Shown in pieces: positions 23,714 to 33,648 of a stretch of 64,000 nt of DNA. The stretch lies in the NCBI GenBank assembly GCA_003150515.1, contig QALW01000021.1, positions 1-64,000 of the forward strand. Reading direction: 5' to 3'. The notes beneath the pieces were generated by a model. That model ran no database searches and had not been told where the DNA came from. It worked only from the letters and a program-made list of their open reading frames with translations. Position numbers and translations under genes: made by a program. The first letter of the stretch is position 1. Each line of letters begins with the position of its first letter. This DNA is from Selenomonadales bacterium (GTDB lineage: Bacteria; Bacillota; Clostridia; Christensenellales; QALW01).

Positions 23714-26057
23714 CCTTTACCGCCTTTCCGCCGGCGCGTTCACGTTTAACGGGCATTTTTACAAGAGCGTTTTCCAGCACTTGATTTATATCATCCACAG
23801 GAATAAACTGCATTTCTCCGACGATTTCCTGCGGAATATCCGATATATCTTCAGCATTCCCTGACGGTATTATTACCCGTTTTACTCCAGCTCTATATGC
23901 AGCCAGCGCTTTTTCCTTAAGGCCTCCTATAGGCAGCACGTTTCCGCTGAGAGTAATTTCGCCGGTCATAGCCGTATCGCAGCGCACCTTTATATTGCTT
24001 AAAGCCGAAACCATAGCCGAAAACATGCTTATGCCTGCTGACGGCCCGTCCTTAGGCATAGCTCCCTCCGGAATATGGATATGAATATCCTTTTTCTTAT
24101 GAAAATCAGAATTTATGCCCCAGCGTTCAGCGTTAGCGCGTATTATTCCCATGCCCGTCACGGCCGATTCTTTCATAACGTCTCCCAGATGCCCTGTAAG
24201 CACTAACTCGCCGTTGCCCGGCATGACGGCCGTTTCAATATTAAGGGTTTCTCCGCCCACGCTGGTCCAGGCCAGGCCTGTAACAATCCCTACCGCGTCT
24301 TTTTTATTGGCGTCGCCTCTGTGAATTTTTTTATCCGATAAATATTGCTCCAGATTATCGCAATTAACTAAAATCTGCTCGCTTTTATTTTTTACCACTG
24401 CAATAGCCGCTTTGCGGCAAACGGCGGCTAAACGGCGTTCCAGATTTCTTACTCCCGCTTCGCGCGTATAGTCGCTTATAATTTTTAAAAGCGCTTCATC
24501 CGTTATAGTTAAGCAATCTTCCTTCAGTCCGTGCTCCTTAAGCTGCCTGGGCAAAAGATGCCTTTTAGCAATCTCCAGCTTTTCCTGTTCCGTATAGCCC
24601 GAAAGCTGAATAAGCTCCATGCGGTCTAAAAGAGGCCGGGGAATGCTTTCGGCGGTATTGGCGGTAGTTATAAACATAACTTTGCTGAGGTCGTAAGGAA
24701 CCTCCAGATAATGATCGCTGAAGGAATTGTTCTGTTCTGAATCCAGCACTTCCAGCATAGCTGAAGCCGGATCGCCCCTGAAATCGCTCGACATCTTATC
24801 AATTTCATCAAGCAGAAAAAGCGGATTAACCGTCCCCGCCTGGCGCATATGATAAATTATTTTACCAGGCAGCGCGCCGACGTATGTGCGCCTGTGCCCT
24901 CGAATTTCCGCTTCGTCCCTAACTCCTCCCAGGGACATCCTTACAAAATTCCGCCCAAGCGCCTTGGCAACCGAACGCGCTATAGAGGTTTTGCCCACTC
25001 CCGGAGGTCCTACAAGGCAAAGTATAGGGCCGTGCATGCCTTTAGTCAGGGTGTGTACAGCCAAGAATTCCAGTATGCGCTCTTTAACTTTTTCCAAGCC
25101 GTAATGCTCCGATTCCAGAATTTCCGAGGCATAATCCAAATCTTCGTTGTCTTTTGATTGATTTGCCCAAGGCAGTTCCAGCATCCATTCCAGATATGTG
25201 CGGATTAAGGCGCTTTCAGGCATACCGGCAGGCATGCGCTTCATGCGTTCAAGCTCTTTAAGCGCCTTTTTCTTAGCGTTTTCATTCATATCGCTCTGCT
25301 GGATGCGATTTTCCAGTTCCTCAGCTTCCTCGCTTTCCCCTTCGCCTAATTCTTTTTGTATTGCCTTAACCTGTTCCCGAAGATAATATTCCTTTTGGGA
25401 TTTATCTATCTGGCGCTTTACCCTGACGGAAATTTTCTTTTCCATTTCAATTATCTGAATTTCTGAAAGAAGAAATTCATACAGCCACTCCAAGCGTTTA
25501 ACCGGATCAAAAATATCTAATATTTCCTGGCGCTGCTCTTCATTTTCCAATACGCTCGCCGTCATAAGATCGGCAAAATAGGAGGGGTCATTCACGGCCT
25601 TTAAAGACTGCATAATATCGGCGGAAATCTTTCCAGATTCCTGAGCATATTCTTCAAAGGCCCCCATGATCAGGCGCATAAGCGCGGCGGCTTGCACATG
25701 GTCATATAAGAATTCATCCGAAACTTCATTTATAACGGCTTCAAACATATGCTCGTCTGCCGTAATAGCTTTTATTTCCGCTCTATATAAACCTTCAGCC
25801 AAAATTCTGACAGTATCCCCCGGAATTCGCAGCACCTGTTTTATACGGCATACGCATCCCACCTTTGCTAAATCGTCCAGCATAGGCTCTTCAACGGCCG
25901 CTTCTCTTTGGCTGATTAAAAAAATCTGCTGACTGGAAAGCATAGCGTGTTCTATCGCGGCCTTGGATTTTTCCCTCGCAACATCCACATGCATGGACAT
26001 GCTGGGAAAAATCGCGGTTCCCCTCATGGGAATCATCGGTAATGTGAGTTCGCTCAT
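23703..26057 (-). CDS. lon: ATP-dependent protease LonA
   Basis: A 784-residue protease in the classical order: N-terminal substrate domain (LPMIPMRGTAIFP), coiled linker (RQIDKSQKEYYLREQVKAIQ), AAA+ domain with Walker A GPPGVGKTS, and a protease domain with the Ser673/Lys716 dyad (PKDGPSAG, GGLKEK). It degrades damaged and regulatory proteins in the cytosol. A clear promoter and a hairpin leader precede it (listed), so lon-engB can be expressed apart from clpX. The C-terminal tail is basic. Confidence 0.97.
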   Translation of the reverse strand: MSELTLPMIPMRGTAIFPSMSMHVDVAREKSKAAIEHAMLSSQQIFLISQREAAVEEPMLDDLAKVGCVCRIKQVLRIPGDTVRILAEGLYRAEIKAITADEHMFEAVINEVSDEFLYDHVQAAALMRLIMGAFEEYAQESGKISADIMQSLKAVNDPSYFADLMTASVLENEEQRQEILDIFDPVKRLEWLYEFLLSEIQIIEMEKKISVRVKRQIDKSQKEYYLREQVKAIQKELGEGESEEAEELENRIQQSDMNENAKKKALKELERMKRMPAGMPESALIRTYLEWMLELPWANQSKDNEDLDYASEILESEHYGLEKVKERILEFLAVHTLTKGMHGPILCLVGPPGVGKTSIARSVAKALGRNFVRMSLGGVRDEAEIRGHRRTYVGALPGKIIYHMRQAGTVNPLFLLDEIDKMSSDFRGDPASAMLEVLDSEQNNSFSDHYLEVPYDLSKVMFITTANTAESIPRPLLDRMELIQLSGYTEQEKLEIAKRHLLPRQLKEHGLKEDCLTITDEALLKIISDYTREAGVRNLERRLAAVCRKAAIAVVKNKSEQILVNCDNLEQYLSDKKIHRGDANKKDAVGIVTGLAWTSVGGETLNIETAVMPGNGELVLTGHLGDVMKESAVTGMGIIRANAERWGINSDFHKKKDIHIHIPEGAMPKDGPSAGISMFSAMVSALSNIKVRCDTAMTGEITLSGNVLPIGGLKEKALAAYRAGVKRVIIPSGNAEDISDIPQEIVGEMQFIPVDDINQVLENALVKMPVKRERAGGKAVKDGN

Positions 26058-26111
26058 ATATTCTCCATTTCCTCCGGGCCCGCCCTTGCGCCGGCCGGCA
26101 TAGTAATAATC

Positions 26112-26139
26112 AAAAAAATTCGGCTTAATTAAAAGCCGC
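26112..26139 (-). promoter_or_regulatory. hairpin with U-run in the lon leader (possible attenuator)
   Basis: Shortly after the start expected from the lon promoter, the minus strand reads CGGCTT, a short AT loop, AAGCCG, then AATTTTTTTG. This is a compact intrinsic-terminator shape in a 5' leader about 50-80 nt before the lon ATG. It could reduce read-through to lon under some conditions. Confidence 0.5.
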
Positions 26140-26145
26140 TAGTAT

Positions 26146-26174
26146 ATTATATATTGTTTGCAGTTAAAAAGCAA
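26146..26174 (-). promoter_or_regulatory. sigma-A-type promoter of lon-engB
   Basis: On the minus strand TTGCTT (26169-26174), 17 bp, TATAAT (26146-26151), about 90 bp before the lon start. No CIRCE or CtsR box was recognised next to it. The rest of the 353-bp clpX-lon spacer shows only the hairpin at 26372-26398. Confidence 0.75.
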
Positions 26175-26371
26175 ATATAATAAATATGAACGCGCACGAT
26201 TTTCAGACTATAAAATAATGCGCGGATACTTCTTCACGTCCAGATAATACAATCAAAAAAATTAAAAGGAAAATATCAGCGCAAAAAGCACAGAAAGCAT
26301 AAGACTGATAAAAATTATTTAACCCATCCTGCAATAATACTCATCGCAGCGCGTTTATGCTGTTATATAAC

Positions 26372-26398
26372 GAAAGCGGCAGCCAAGCTGCCGCTTTC
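26372..26398 (-). terminator. hairpin after clpX
   Basis: A perfect 12-bp stem (26372-26383 with 26387-26398, loop CAA) lies 13 bp after the clpX stop. The following minus-strand bases GTTATATAAC are a poor T-run, so termination may be partial and some transcripts may run on into lon. Confidence 0.6.
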
Positions 26399-26410
26399 TT
26401 TATATAATTA

Positions 26411-27676
26411 TTACGATACTTGATCTTTCTTACGGGACTGTTTAATTTTTTCAAGCAGAGGAGGCTGCTTATCGTTTATGCATTGTTTGGTAACGACGCA
26501 TTTAGTTATATCCTCCAATGAGGGCAATTCAAACATAGTCTGCGTAAGCGCTTCTTCAATTATGGAGCGCAGACCGCGCGCGCCCGTCTTGCGGCTTATG
26601 GCTTTCTGCGCTATAGCCCGGACTGCGTCCGAATCAAAAGTAAGCTCCACCCCGTCAATTTCAAACAGCCGTGCATACTGCTTAACAAGAGCGTTTTTAG
26701 GCTGAGTAAGAATATCCACAAGCATATCCTCGTTAAGCGCGTTTAAAGTTACAACACTGGCCAGACGGCCTATGAGCTCAGGAATCAAGCCGAATTTGAC
26801 TAAATCCTGGGGCATAACCTGCTTCAATACTTCGCCGATATCCTGCTGGCGGGATAGCAATTTAATTTCCGAACCGAAACCAACTGTCTTTTTTCCCACC
26901 CGGCTCTCTATGATTTTCTCTAGACCGTCAAAAGCGCCTCCGCAGATAAAGAGAATATTGGTCGTATCTAATTGGATAATCTCCTGATGGGGATGCTTGC
27001 GTCCGCCCGTAGGAGGAACATGAGCTATGGTGCCCTCTAAAATTTTAAGCAGCGCCTGCTGCACGCCTTCTCCCGAAACGTCCCGGGTAATGCTCGGATT
27101 ATCTGAACGGCGGGAAATTTTATCTATTTCGTCTATATATATTATTCCGCGTTCGGCTTTAGGCAAATCATAATCCGCCGCCTGAATAAGACGAAGCAGA
27201 ATATTTTCAACGTCGTCGCCCACATAGCCCGCTTCAGTTAAGGTTGTGGCATCAGCAATGGCAAAGGGCACATTTAATATCCGAGCCAGCGTCTGGGCCA
27301 AATAGGTTTTGCCCGTGCCCGTAGGGCCTATCATCAGAATATTGCTCTTTTGAAGCTCCACGTCATCCGTGCCCTTTTTATACGCAATCCGTTTATAATG
27401 ATTGTAGACCGCAACTGCAAGCGCCTTTTTAGCTTCATCCTGCCCTATAACGTATTGATCCAGCGTCTCTTTTATTTCAGCAGGCTTGGGAAGATATATT
27501 TCGCTTACCGCGTTATTATCCATTTCAGGCGCTTCTTCCAGCGCCTCCAGGCAATCGTCTATGCATTCATCGCAGATAAAAATTCCCGGAGGACCGGCCA
27601 CCAGCCGCTTTACCTGCTCGCGCGTGCGGTTGCAGAAAGTACATCTTATTATTCTCTTATCGTCATATTTAGGCAT
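26411..27676 (-). CDS. clpX: ClpX, ATPase subunit of the ClpXP protease
   Basis: A 421-residue AAA+ unfoldase. A zinc-binding domain with C12, C15, C35 and C38 selects substrates and adaptors. The ATPase domain has Walker A GPTGTGKT and Walker [11 protein letters not shown], and a loop around LIGRLAS contacts ClpP. It feeds unfolded substrates to ClpP. The gene starts 13 bp after clpP with an AGGAGG site, in a tig-clpP-clpX operon. Near full length and without oddities. Confidence 0.97.
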   Translation of the reverse strand: MPKYDDKRIIRCTFCNRTREQVKRLVAGPPGIFICDECIDDCLEALEEAPEMDNNAVSEIYLPKPAEIKETLDQYVIGQDEAKKALAVAVYNHYKRIAYKKGTDDVELQKSNILMIGPTGTGKTYLAQTLARILNVPFAIADATTLTEAGYVGDDVENILLRLIQAADYDLPKAERGIIYIDEIDKISRRSDNPSITRDVSGEGVQQALLKILEGTIAHVPPTGGRKHPHQEIIQLDTTNILFICGGAFDGLEKIIESRVGKKTVGFGSEIKLLSRQQDIGEVLKQVMPQDLVKFGLIPELIGRLASVVTLNALNEDMLVDILTQPKNALVKQYARLFEIDGVELTFDSDAVRAIAQKAISRKTGARGLRSIIEEALTQTMFELPSLEDITKCVVTKQCINDKQPPLLEKIKQSRKKDQVS

Positions 27677-27688
27677 TTGACGCCTCCT

Positions 27689-28267
27689 TTAATGAGCTTG
27701 GATGATATTATCTATCAGCCCGTATTCCAGAGCTTCCTGAGCCGAAAGGAAATGGTCCCTCTCAACGTCCTGCTCTATGCGTTCAATAGGCTGCCCTGTG
27801 CATTCGGAAAGTATACGATTTAATTTTGTTCTGGTTTTCAAAAGGTGCTCGGCATGAATGGCGACATCGCTCGCCTGCCCCTGCGCGCCGCCTAAAGGCT
27901 GATGTATCATTATTTCGCTGTTAGGCAGAGCTATTCTCTTACCCTTGGTGCCGGCAGTCAAAAGCAATGAGCCCATGGATGCGGCCATGCCTATGCATAT
28001 AGTGGATACGGGCGCTTTAATATAGCGCATGGTATCAAATATAGCCATCCCCGCCGTAACAGAACCGCCGGGACTGTTGATATAAAGGGATATATCCTTA
28101 TCCGGATCGTCCGCTTCCAAAAAAAGAAGCTGAGCTACAATAAGATTAGCCATATTGCTGTCAATCTCCCCGCCTAGGAATACAATGCGGTCCTGCAAGA
28201 GACGGGAATATATATCATACGAACGTTCTCCTCTTGTGGTTTGCTCTACAACATAAGGAATAAGCAT
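27689..28267 (-). CDS. clpP: ClpP, proteolytic subunit
   Basis: A 192-residue serine peptidase, normal for ClpP (about 195). The triad is Ser97 (GMAASMGS), His122 (MIHQPLGG) and Asp171. The N-terminal part carries [23 protein letters not shown], typical of the family, with no long propeptide. Fourteen subunits form the chamber into which ClpX or other Clp ATPases thread substrates. It lies between tig and clpX. Confidence 0.98.
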   Translation of the reverse strand: MLIPYVVEQTTRGERSYDIYSRLLQDRIVFLGGEIDSNMANLIVAQLLFLEADDPDKDISLYINSPGGSVTAGMAIFDTMRYIKAPVSTICIGMAASMGSLLLTAGTKGKRIALPNSEIMIHQPLGGAQGQASDVAIHAEHLLKTRTKLNRILSECTGQPIERIEQDVERDHFLSAQEALEYGLIDNIIQAH

Positions 28268-28297
28268 ATCAATACCTCCATAAACACATTATGAATA

Positions 28298-29755
28298 TTA
28301 TTCGGCCGGAGTTTCATCTTCCGCGGCTTTTTTCTGCCTGGGCTTTCTGGCGGGCTTAGCCGGTTTGGCTTCAGATTCCTCGGCTGTCTGTTCCTGCGCG
28401 GCTTCCGCGCTCGTTTCGCCTGCGGCGTCGTTTTCGCCCTCCGCGGCCTTTTTCTTGGCGGGAGCGCGTTTAGCGGCAGGCTTATTGTTCTGCTTAATAA
28501 ATTCTATTATATTATTAACCGTTACGGTCTCTTTAATATACTCCAGTTCGTCCGGCTTAATTTCTTTTTTATACTCCTCGGCGTCTTTCTTGAACATTTC
28601 GGCGTACCGGGCGATTTCCTTATCAATGCCCTCCTGATCGGCTTCAATATTCTCAGCTTTCTTTATAGCCTCTAAAACAAGCTGCTGCTTTACGGTTTTC
28701 AAAGCGTCGCCGCGGTACATTTCGCGGAGCTGAGCAACAGTCATGCCCGTATAAGCCAGGTAATCAGACATTTTAAGGCCCTGATAGCTCATCCGCATTT
28801 CCATATCCCGGAGATGATAGTCAATCTGACGCTCCACCATGCTGTCCGGAATATCAGCCTGAGCCTCTTCGCAAATTTTATCCATAAGCGCGTTTTCATA
28901 TTCATTCTGAGCGCGCCGGTCGTTCTGCTCCTTTAATTTTTTCGCAATATCCGCCTTATATTCCTCAAGAGTGTCAAATTCGCTTACATCTTTGGCAAAT
29001 TCGTCGTCCGCCTCAGGAAGCTGCTTTTCTTCAATTGAGTTTATCTTAACGCTGAATACCGCGTCCTTGCCCTTAAGCTCCTCGGCGTGGTATTGATCGG
29101 GGAATTTGACGTTTATATCCTTTTCTTCTCCGATATTCATGCCTACGAGCTGCTCTTCAAAGCCGGGAATAAACGAGCCGGAACCTATTACCAGAGTTTG
29201 ATCCTCGGCGGTGCCTCCAGGGAATTTCTCTCCGTCTACGCTTCCAGAATAGTTTAATTTTACGCTGTCTCCGTTCTTTACCGGCCTGTCCTCAACCGAA
29301 ACCAGCCTGCCCGCTCTTTCCCGCGCGGCCTGGAGCTCTTTATCTATATCCTCGTCCGAAACATTATACTCATTTTTCTTAATCTTTATACCCTTATACT
29401 TTCCTAAGACCACTTCAGGCTTAAGGTCGACGGTAACGGTAAGCACAATGCTTTTATCGTCCTGGATATCCTTAATATCAACGTCCGGCCGGCTGACGGG
29501 CTCTAAATTGTGTTCCTTAACTGCGGCTTCATAGAATTCAGGAAAAACTTCATTAAAGGCGTCGTCAAAAAATACTCCCGCGCCGTAATACTTTTCCACC
29601 ATGCTGCGCGGGGCTTTCCCTTTGCGGAAGCCCGGAATGGAATATTTGTTGGCAGTCTTTTTATAAACGTCCGCAACCGCTTTTTCATAGGACGCGCCGT
29701 CCACAGTAATGGTAATCACCGCTTGATTTTTATCGTTCTTTTCATAAGTACTCAT
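28298..29755 (-). CDS. tig: trigger factor
   Basis: A 485-residue ribosome-bound chaperone and peptidyl-prolyl isomerase. The N-terminal domain has the ribosome-docking signature GFRKGKAPRSMVEKYYG at about 42-58, an FKBP-type PPIase domain follows (about 155-240), then the helical C-domain. The last 60 residues are an unusual Ala/Lys/Glu-rich low-complexity tail (AAKRAPAKKKAAEGEND... ending KKAAEDETPAE), which makes it longer than the usual 425-450 aa. It heads the operon with clpP and clpX and has its own promoter. Confidence 0.96.
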   Translation of the reverse strand: MSTYEKNDKNQAVITITVDGASYEKAVADVYKKTANKYSIPGFRKGKAPRSMVEKYYGAGVFFDDAFNEVFPEFYEAAVKEHNLEPVSRPDVDIKDIQDDKSIVLTVTVDLKPEVVLGKYKGIKIKKNEYNVSDEDIDKELQAARERAGRLVSVEDRPVKNGDSVKLNYSGSVDGEKFPGGTAEDQTLVIGSGSFIPGFEEQLVGMNIGEEKDINVKFPDQYHAEELKGKDAVFSVKINSIEEKQLPEADDEFAKDVSEFDTLEEYKADIAKKLKEQNDRRAQNEYENALMDKICEEAQADIPDSMVERQIDYHLRDMEMRMSYQGLKMSDYLAYTGMTVAQLREMYRGDALKTVKQQLVLEAIKKAENIEADQEGIDKEIARYAEMFKKDAEEYKKEIKPDELEYIKETVTVNNIIEFIKQNNKPAAKRAPAKKKAAEGENDAAGETSAEAAQEQTAEESEAKPAKPARKPRQKKAAEDETPAE

Positions 29756-29805
29756 AGCAATCCTCCAGAAAGTTATACAATTATTCTATGCAAAAATCAT
29801 TTTAT

Positions 29806-29834
29806 AGTGTATCATATTACCTGAAACAAAGCAA
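29806..29834 (-). promoter_or_regulatory. sigma-A-type promoter of tig-clpP-clpX
   Basis: On the minus strand TTGCTT (29829-29834), 17 bp, TACACT (29806-29811), about 50 bp before the tig start. A TATAAA a few bases on could be an alternative -10. Confidence 0.55.
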
Positions 29835-29914
29835 TAACTTTTTGCCTTGAATGCCCAATTCTTTGTAAATTTTTAACCAAGAACAGGCAAGAAATATTTA
29901 ATGGAGGGGATTTT

Positions 29915-31624
29915 ATGCCTCTGGACGGAATAACCCTGGGAGGAATAGTTTTTGAATTAAACGGACTGCTTGCCGGCGGAAGAATTGATAAGATCCAGCA
30001 GCCTGAAAAGGATGAAATAATTTTAATAATAAAAAATAACGCCAGGCAGTACAGACTGCTTTTAAGCGCCAATGCCGGCAGCGCTCGGCTTCAGATTACT
30101 CAGGCGGCAAAGGAAAATCCGGATACACCCCCTAATTTCTGCATGCTGCTCCGCAAGCATTTGAGCGGAGGCAAAATTTTATCCGTCAATCAGCTTGGAA
30201 ACGAGCGGGTAGTTATTATAACTATCCAATCATGCAGCGAATTGGGAGATAAAACCGAAAAACGGCTTATTGCCGAAATTATGGGCAAGCACAGCAATAT
30301 AATACTGGTTAATTCTGAGGGGTTTGTAATAGACGCAATTAAGCGGGTAGATATAACCGTAAGCTCTTTAAGGCAGGTTATGCCTCACGATATTTATTCA
30401 GCGCCCCCTTCTCAAAATAAGATGGAGCCGACATTCGATAATATCCAGCGCTTTTTTGATGAAAAAAAATCCAATATTACCGCGCGCATGATTGCCGACA
30501 GCTTTACAGGCATATCCAGACCAGCCGCGGAGGAAATTATTTGCCGAATCAAAAATTGCGCAAACGGAGCAGACGGATTTAAAAATTATATGCAGGCGGT
30601 CGCCGAGCATAATTATTCGCCTAGCATGCTGATTGATCCGCAGGGCGAGCCAAGGGATTTTCTGCCTTTCAGATATATTTCTCTTGCTCCCGAATTACAG
30701 CAGGAGCGCCCCGGATTCTCCCAAATGATGGAAGAATTCTATGCAGCGCGGGATATGGCACAGCATATTAAAAGCCGCAGCAGAGAATTAAATATACTTT
30801 TGGAAAAGCTGATAGAAAAATGCGAGCGCAAAGACGCTCTTTATGCGCAAAAACTGATAGAATGCGCGCAAATGGATATATATCGCATTAAAGGAGAATT
30901 ATTAACCGCCAATTTATATAAAGTCAGCCGGGGCGCCCGCAAAATAACTGTAGACAATTATTATTCGGAAAACAGCCAGTTGGAAATTGAACTGGACGAG
31001 CGCATTTCTCCTCAAGCCAACGCTCAGCAGTATTTTAAAAAATACAATAAGCTGAAAACCGCCTCCAAGCTTTTAAGCGGGCAAACAGCTCAGAACAGAG
31101 AAGAGAAAAATTATCTCGACTCCCTTAAACTGAGCCTGGATAACTGCACAAATTACGCCGAATTGGAAGAAATACGCCAGGAGTTAATTCAGGCTGATTA
31201 TATAAAAAATCCCGTTCGGAAGAAAAAAGCGCGCCCTCTTCCCTCTACCGCTCCCCATCGATATATCTCTTCTGACGGTATAGAAATTCTAGTTGGCAAA
31301 AACAACCGGCAAAACGACGCGCTTACTCTAAAAACCGCTCTGCCCAACGAAACCTGGCTGCATGTCAAGGATATGCCCGGTTCGCACGTTATTATCCGCA
31401 GGGCGGGAGAAATCCCTCAAAACACTCTTGAAGAAGCCGCTCATCTGGCCGTATACTATTCCAAAGGCCGCACTTCTCAAAATGTGCCCGTAGACTACAC
31501 TTTGGCCCGGTATGTAAAAAAGCCCGGCAGTGCAAAACCGGGCATGGTAATTTATCAAAATATGAAGACCGTTTATATAACCTGCGACTTTAACATGATA
31601 GAATCTCTTACCAAAGAGAGATAA
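29915..31624 (+). CDS. rqcH: RqcH, ribosome-associated quality-control NFACT protein
   Basis: A 569-residue NFACT protein, once annotated as fibronectin-binding protein. It runs from an N-terminal NFACT-N domain (GGIVFELNGLLAGGRIDKI), through helix-hairpin-helix and coiled-coil parts (about 280-430), to the NFACT-R domain with DALTLKTA and the conserved WLHVKDMPGSHVIIR. RqcH binds stalled 50S subunits and adds C-terminal alanine tails, which mark nascent chains for ClpXP, whose genes lie next door on the other strand. The start has a TGGAGGGG site. Its end overlaps the convergent dacF by 17 bp. Confidence 0.95.
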   Translation: MPLDGITLGGIVFELNGLLAGGRIDKIQQPEKDEIILIIKNNARQYRLLLSANAGSARLQITQAAKENPDTPPNFCMLLRKHLSGGKILSVNQLGNERVVIITIQSCSELGDKTEKRLIAEIMGKHSNIILVNSEGFVIDAIKRVDITVSSLRQVMPHDIYSAPPSQNKMEPTFDNIQRFFDEKKSNITARMIADSFTGISRPAAEEIICRIKNCANGADGFKNYMQAVAEHNYSPSMLIDPQGEPRDFLPFRYISLAPELQQERPGFSQMMEEFYAARDMAQHIKSRSRELNILLEKLIEKCERKDALYAQKLIECAQMDIYRIKGELLTANLYKVSRGARKITVDNYYSENSQLEIELDERISPQANAQQYFKKYNKLKTASKLLSGQTAQNREEKNYLDSLKLSLDNCTNYAELEEIRQELIQADYIKNPVRKKKARPLPSTAPHRYISSDGIEILVGKNNRQNDALTLKTALPNETWLHVKDMPGSHVIIRRAGEIPQNTLEEAAHLAVYYSKGRTSQNVPVDYTLARYVKKPGSAKPGMVIYQNMKTVYITCDFNMIESLTKER

Positions 31625-32762
31625 TGCGCTTTAAGATATCCCAGAGCTTGGCGTCCTTATAATCTCGGTCGGCTACCAGATCCACTCTCATCATTTCAGT
31701 GCCGTCCTTTCTGATTATAATTTCTCCAACCTTCTGGCCGGCCTGAATGGGCGCGGCTATTTCAGACGGAAGCACGATTTCCTTTTCTATAAGCTTTTCT
31801 TCGCCCTTGCGGAGGACGGCCGTTACATTCCAGGCAGGATGCACGGACATGACTTTATCCATTCCGTTCTTCACAGCTGGCTGCTGCTCTATAACGTCGT
31901 CCTTATTTACTAATTTTACAGTTGTAAAATTGGCAAAGCCGTAATTAAGCAAAGTACGCGCGTCGTCAAATCTCTTCTGGCTGGTTTCTCCTCCCAGAAT
32001 AACGCTTATCATACGAGTGCCGTTTCGGCTGGCCGAAGCGCTCAGGCAATGCTTCGCCTCATCGGTATAACCCGTTTTAACTCCGTCGCAGCCGTCATAA
32101 AAGCGCACCAGCTTATTAGTGTTGGTCAGGCCGGTAACCCTTCCGTCCTTATGGGTTATTTCATCCATCCAGGTGCTGCTCCATTTAAAATAATCCTTAT
32201 GTCCCAACAGCTCCCTGGACATTATGGCCACATCCCTCGCCGTGGAAAGATGGCCCTCCACAGGCAAACCGGTACAGTTTACAAAAGTAGTGTTATTCAT
32301 GCCCAGCTCCTGGGCTTTTTTATTCATACGAGCTACGAACGTCTCCTCATTTCCCGCAAGATGCTCAGCCATTGCTATGCAGGCGTCGTTAGCAGACGCT
32401 ATAATTATAGATTTTATAAGCTCGCTGGCAGGATATTGCCAATGAGCGTCTGTGAATACATGCGAACCGCCTATATTAGCGGCGTATTCGCTGACCGTTA
32501 CTTTATCGTCCAGCTTAAGCGTGCCCTGCTCCACCTCGTCGAATATAAGACAAAGGCTCATTATTTTAGTAACGCTGGCAATAGGAAGGGGTTGATCTAT
32601 GTTTTTTTCATAGAGTATTGTTCCCGTTTCATATTCCATAAGCAGGCCCGCTCTGGCGTTTATATCAAATTCGGGCTCGGCTTTAGTTACCGTAACTGAG
32701 CAGAGGCTTACGCTAAGAAACATAATAGCGGCAGAAATTATTTTTAAAAAATTCTTAGACAT
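31608..32762 (-). CDS. dacF: D-alanyl-D-alanine carboxypeptidase DacF type
   Basis: A 384-residue low-molecular-weight penicillin-binding protein. A signal peptide (to about 28) is followed by the transpeptidase-fold domain with SVTK (Ser63, Lys66), SAN (123-125) and KTG (229-231), then the C-terminal beta domain and an amphipathic end LWDILKRIISLW that anchors to the membrane. It trims the terminal D-Ala of peptidoglycan stems. In Bacillus, dacF is the forespore-expressed gene before spoIIA; here it follows punA-deoB on the same strand, but the spoIIA genes are absent. Confidence 0.92.
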   Translation of the reverse strand: MSKNFLKIISAAIMFLSVSLCSVTVTKAEPEFDINARAGLLMEYETGTILYEKNIDQPLPIASVTKIMSLCLIFDEVEQGTLKLDDKVTVSEYAANIGGSHVFTDAHWQYPASELIKSIIIASANDACIAMAEHLAGNEETFVARMNKKAQELGMNNTTFVNCTGLPVEGHLSTARDVAIMSRELLGHKDYFKWSSTWMDEITHKDGRVTGLTNTNKLVRFYDGCDGVKTGYTDEAKHCLSASASRNGTRMISVILGGETSQKRFDDARTLLNYGFANFTTVKLVNKDDVIEQQPAVKNGMDKVMSVHPAWNVTAVLRKGEEKLIEKEIVLPSEIAAPIQAGQKVGEIIIRKDGTEMMRVDLVADRDYKDAKLWDILKRIISLW

Positions 32763-32820
32763 AAAAACCTCCTTGTTTTTTATTTAGGTTATGCAAACAA
32801 AGAGGTTTTATGCGTTCTTT

Positions 32821-33648
32821 TTAAATTTTTTCAATTATTTTGTCAATTAACGAAGCAAAAAGCCCGGCCGCCTTTTGCCCGGTCTCCATTACTTCGGCAT
32901 GAGAAAGCTGCTGATTTAATATGCCGGCAGCCATATTGGTAATGCAGGATATGCCCAGCACTTCCATTCCTGCCTGCACGGCGGCCGTCGTTTCGTAAAC
33001 TGTGGACATGCCCACCATATCCCCGCCCAGGACGCGTATTGCCCTTATCTCAGCCGGAGTTTCGTAGCTGGGACCGGCACAGTAATAATATACTCCCTGC
33101 TTAAGAGGTATCCCCGTCTCCAGAGCAGCCTCAAGCGCGATACCGCGCAATTTTGCGGAGTAGGCTTCGCTCATGGAAGGGAATCTTTCTCCGAAATCCA
33201 AAGCCTTGGTGCCCCTGAGAGGATTAAGCCCCGTTAGATTTATATGGTCTGTTATGCATACCAGATTTCCGGGCGCAAATGAAGTGTTTACAGCGCCCGC
33301 GGCGTTAGTCAAAATCAGCTTTTTAATTCCAAGCGTCTGGAGCACTCTTATAGGAAAAACAGTTTCCTCCGGACTTCTGCCCTCATAATAATGCACCCTG
33401 CCCTGAAGGCATATAATCTGCTTTTCATCCTTGCAGCCTATAACAAAAGCGCCCTTATGCCCTTGCACTGTGGAAACAGGCATGCCCGGCACATCCTTAT
33501 AATGTATAACATGCGGACTATTGAGACTATCGGCATAATTCCCCAATCCCGAGCCCAGCACAAGCGCAGTTTCAGCCGTAAGATTCACTCGGCTTTTAAT
33601 ATATCCCGCCGCCTTTAAAACGTCTTTCATATTAAATTCCTCCGTCAT
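32821..33648 (-). CDS. purine nucleoside phosphorylase (trimeric type)
   Basis: A 275-residue enzyme of the PNP/MTAP class that splits purine (deoxy)nucleosides with phosphate to base and (deoxy)ribose-1-phosphate. Motifs include LVLGSGLGNYAD near 26, GRVHYYEGRSPEETVFPIR, and TNAAGAVNTSFAPGNLVCITDHIN; the base-binding segment is YYYCAGPSYETPAEIRAI. It overlaps deoB by 4 bp, so the sugar-phosphate product passes straight to phosphopentomutase. The symbol could be punA or pdp-linked pnp. Confidence 0.95.
   Translation of the reverse strand: MTEEFNMKDVLKAAGYIKSRVNLTAETALVLGSGLGNYADSLNSPHVIHYKDVPGMPVSTVQGHKGAFVIGCKDEKQIICLQGRVHYYEGRSPEETVFPIRVLQTLGIKKLILTNAAGAVNTSFAPGNLVCITDHINLTGLNPLRGTKALDFGERFPSMSEAYSAKLRGIALEAALETGIPLKQGVYYYCAGPSYETPAEIRAIRVLGGDMVGMSTVYETTAAVQAGMEVLGISCITNMAAGILNQQLSHAEVMETGQKAAGLFASLIDKIIEKI

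Noticed and set aside
32049..32699. 216-codon plus-strand frame opposite dacF
   Set aside because: Antisense to the SVTK/SAN/KTG-bearing dacF; no ribosome site.
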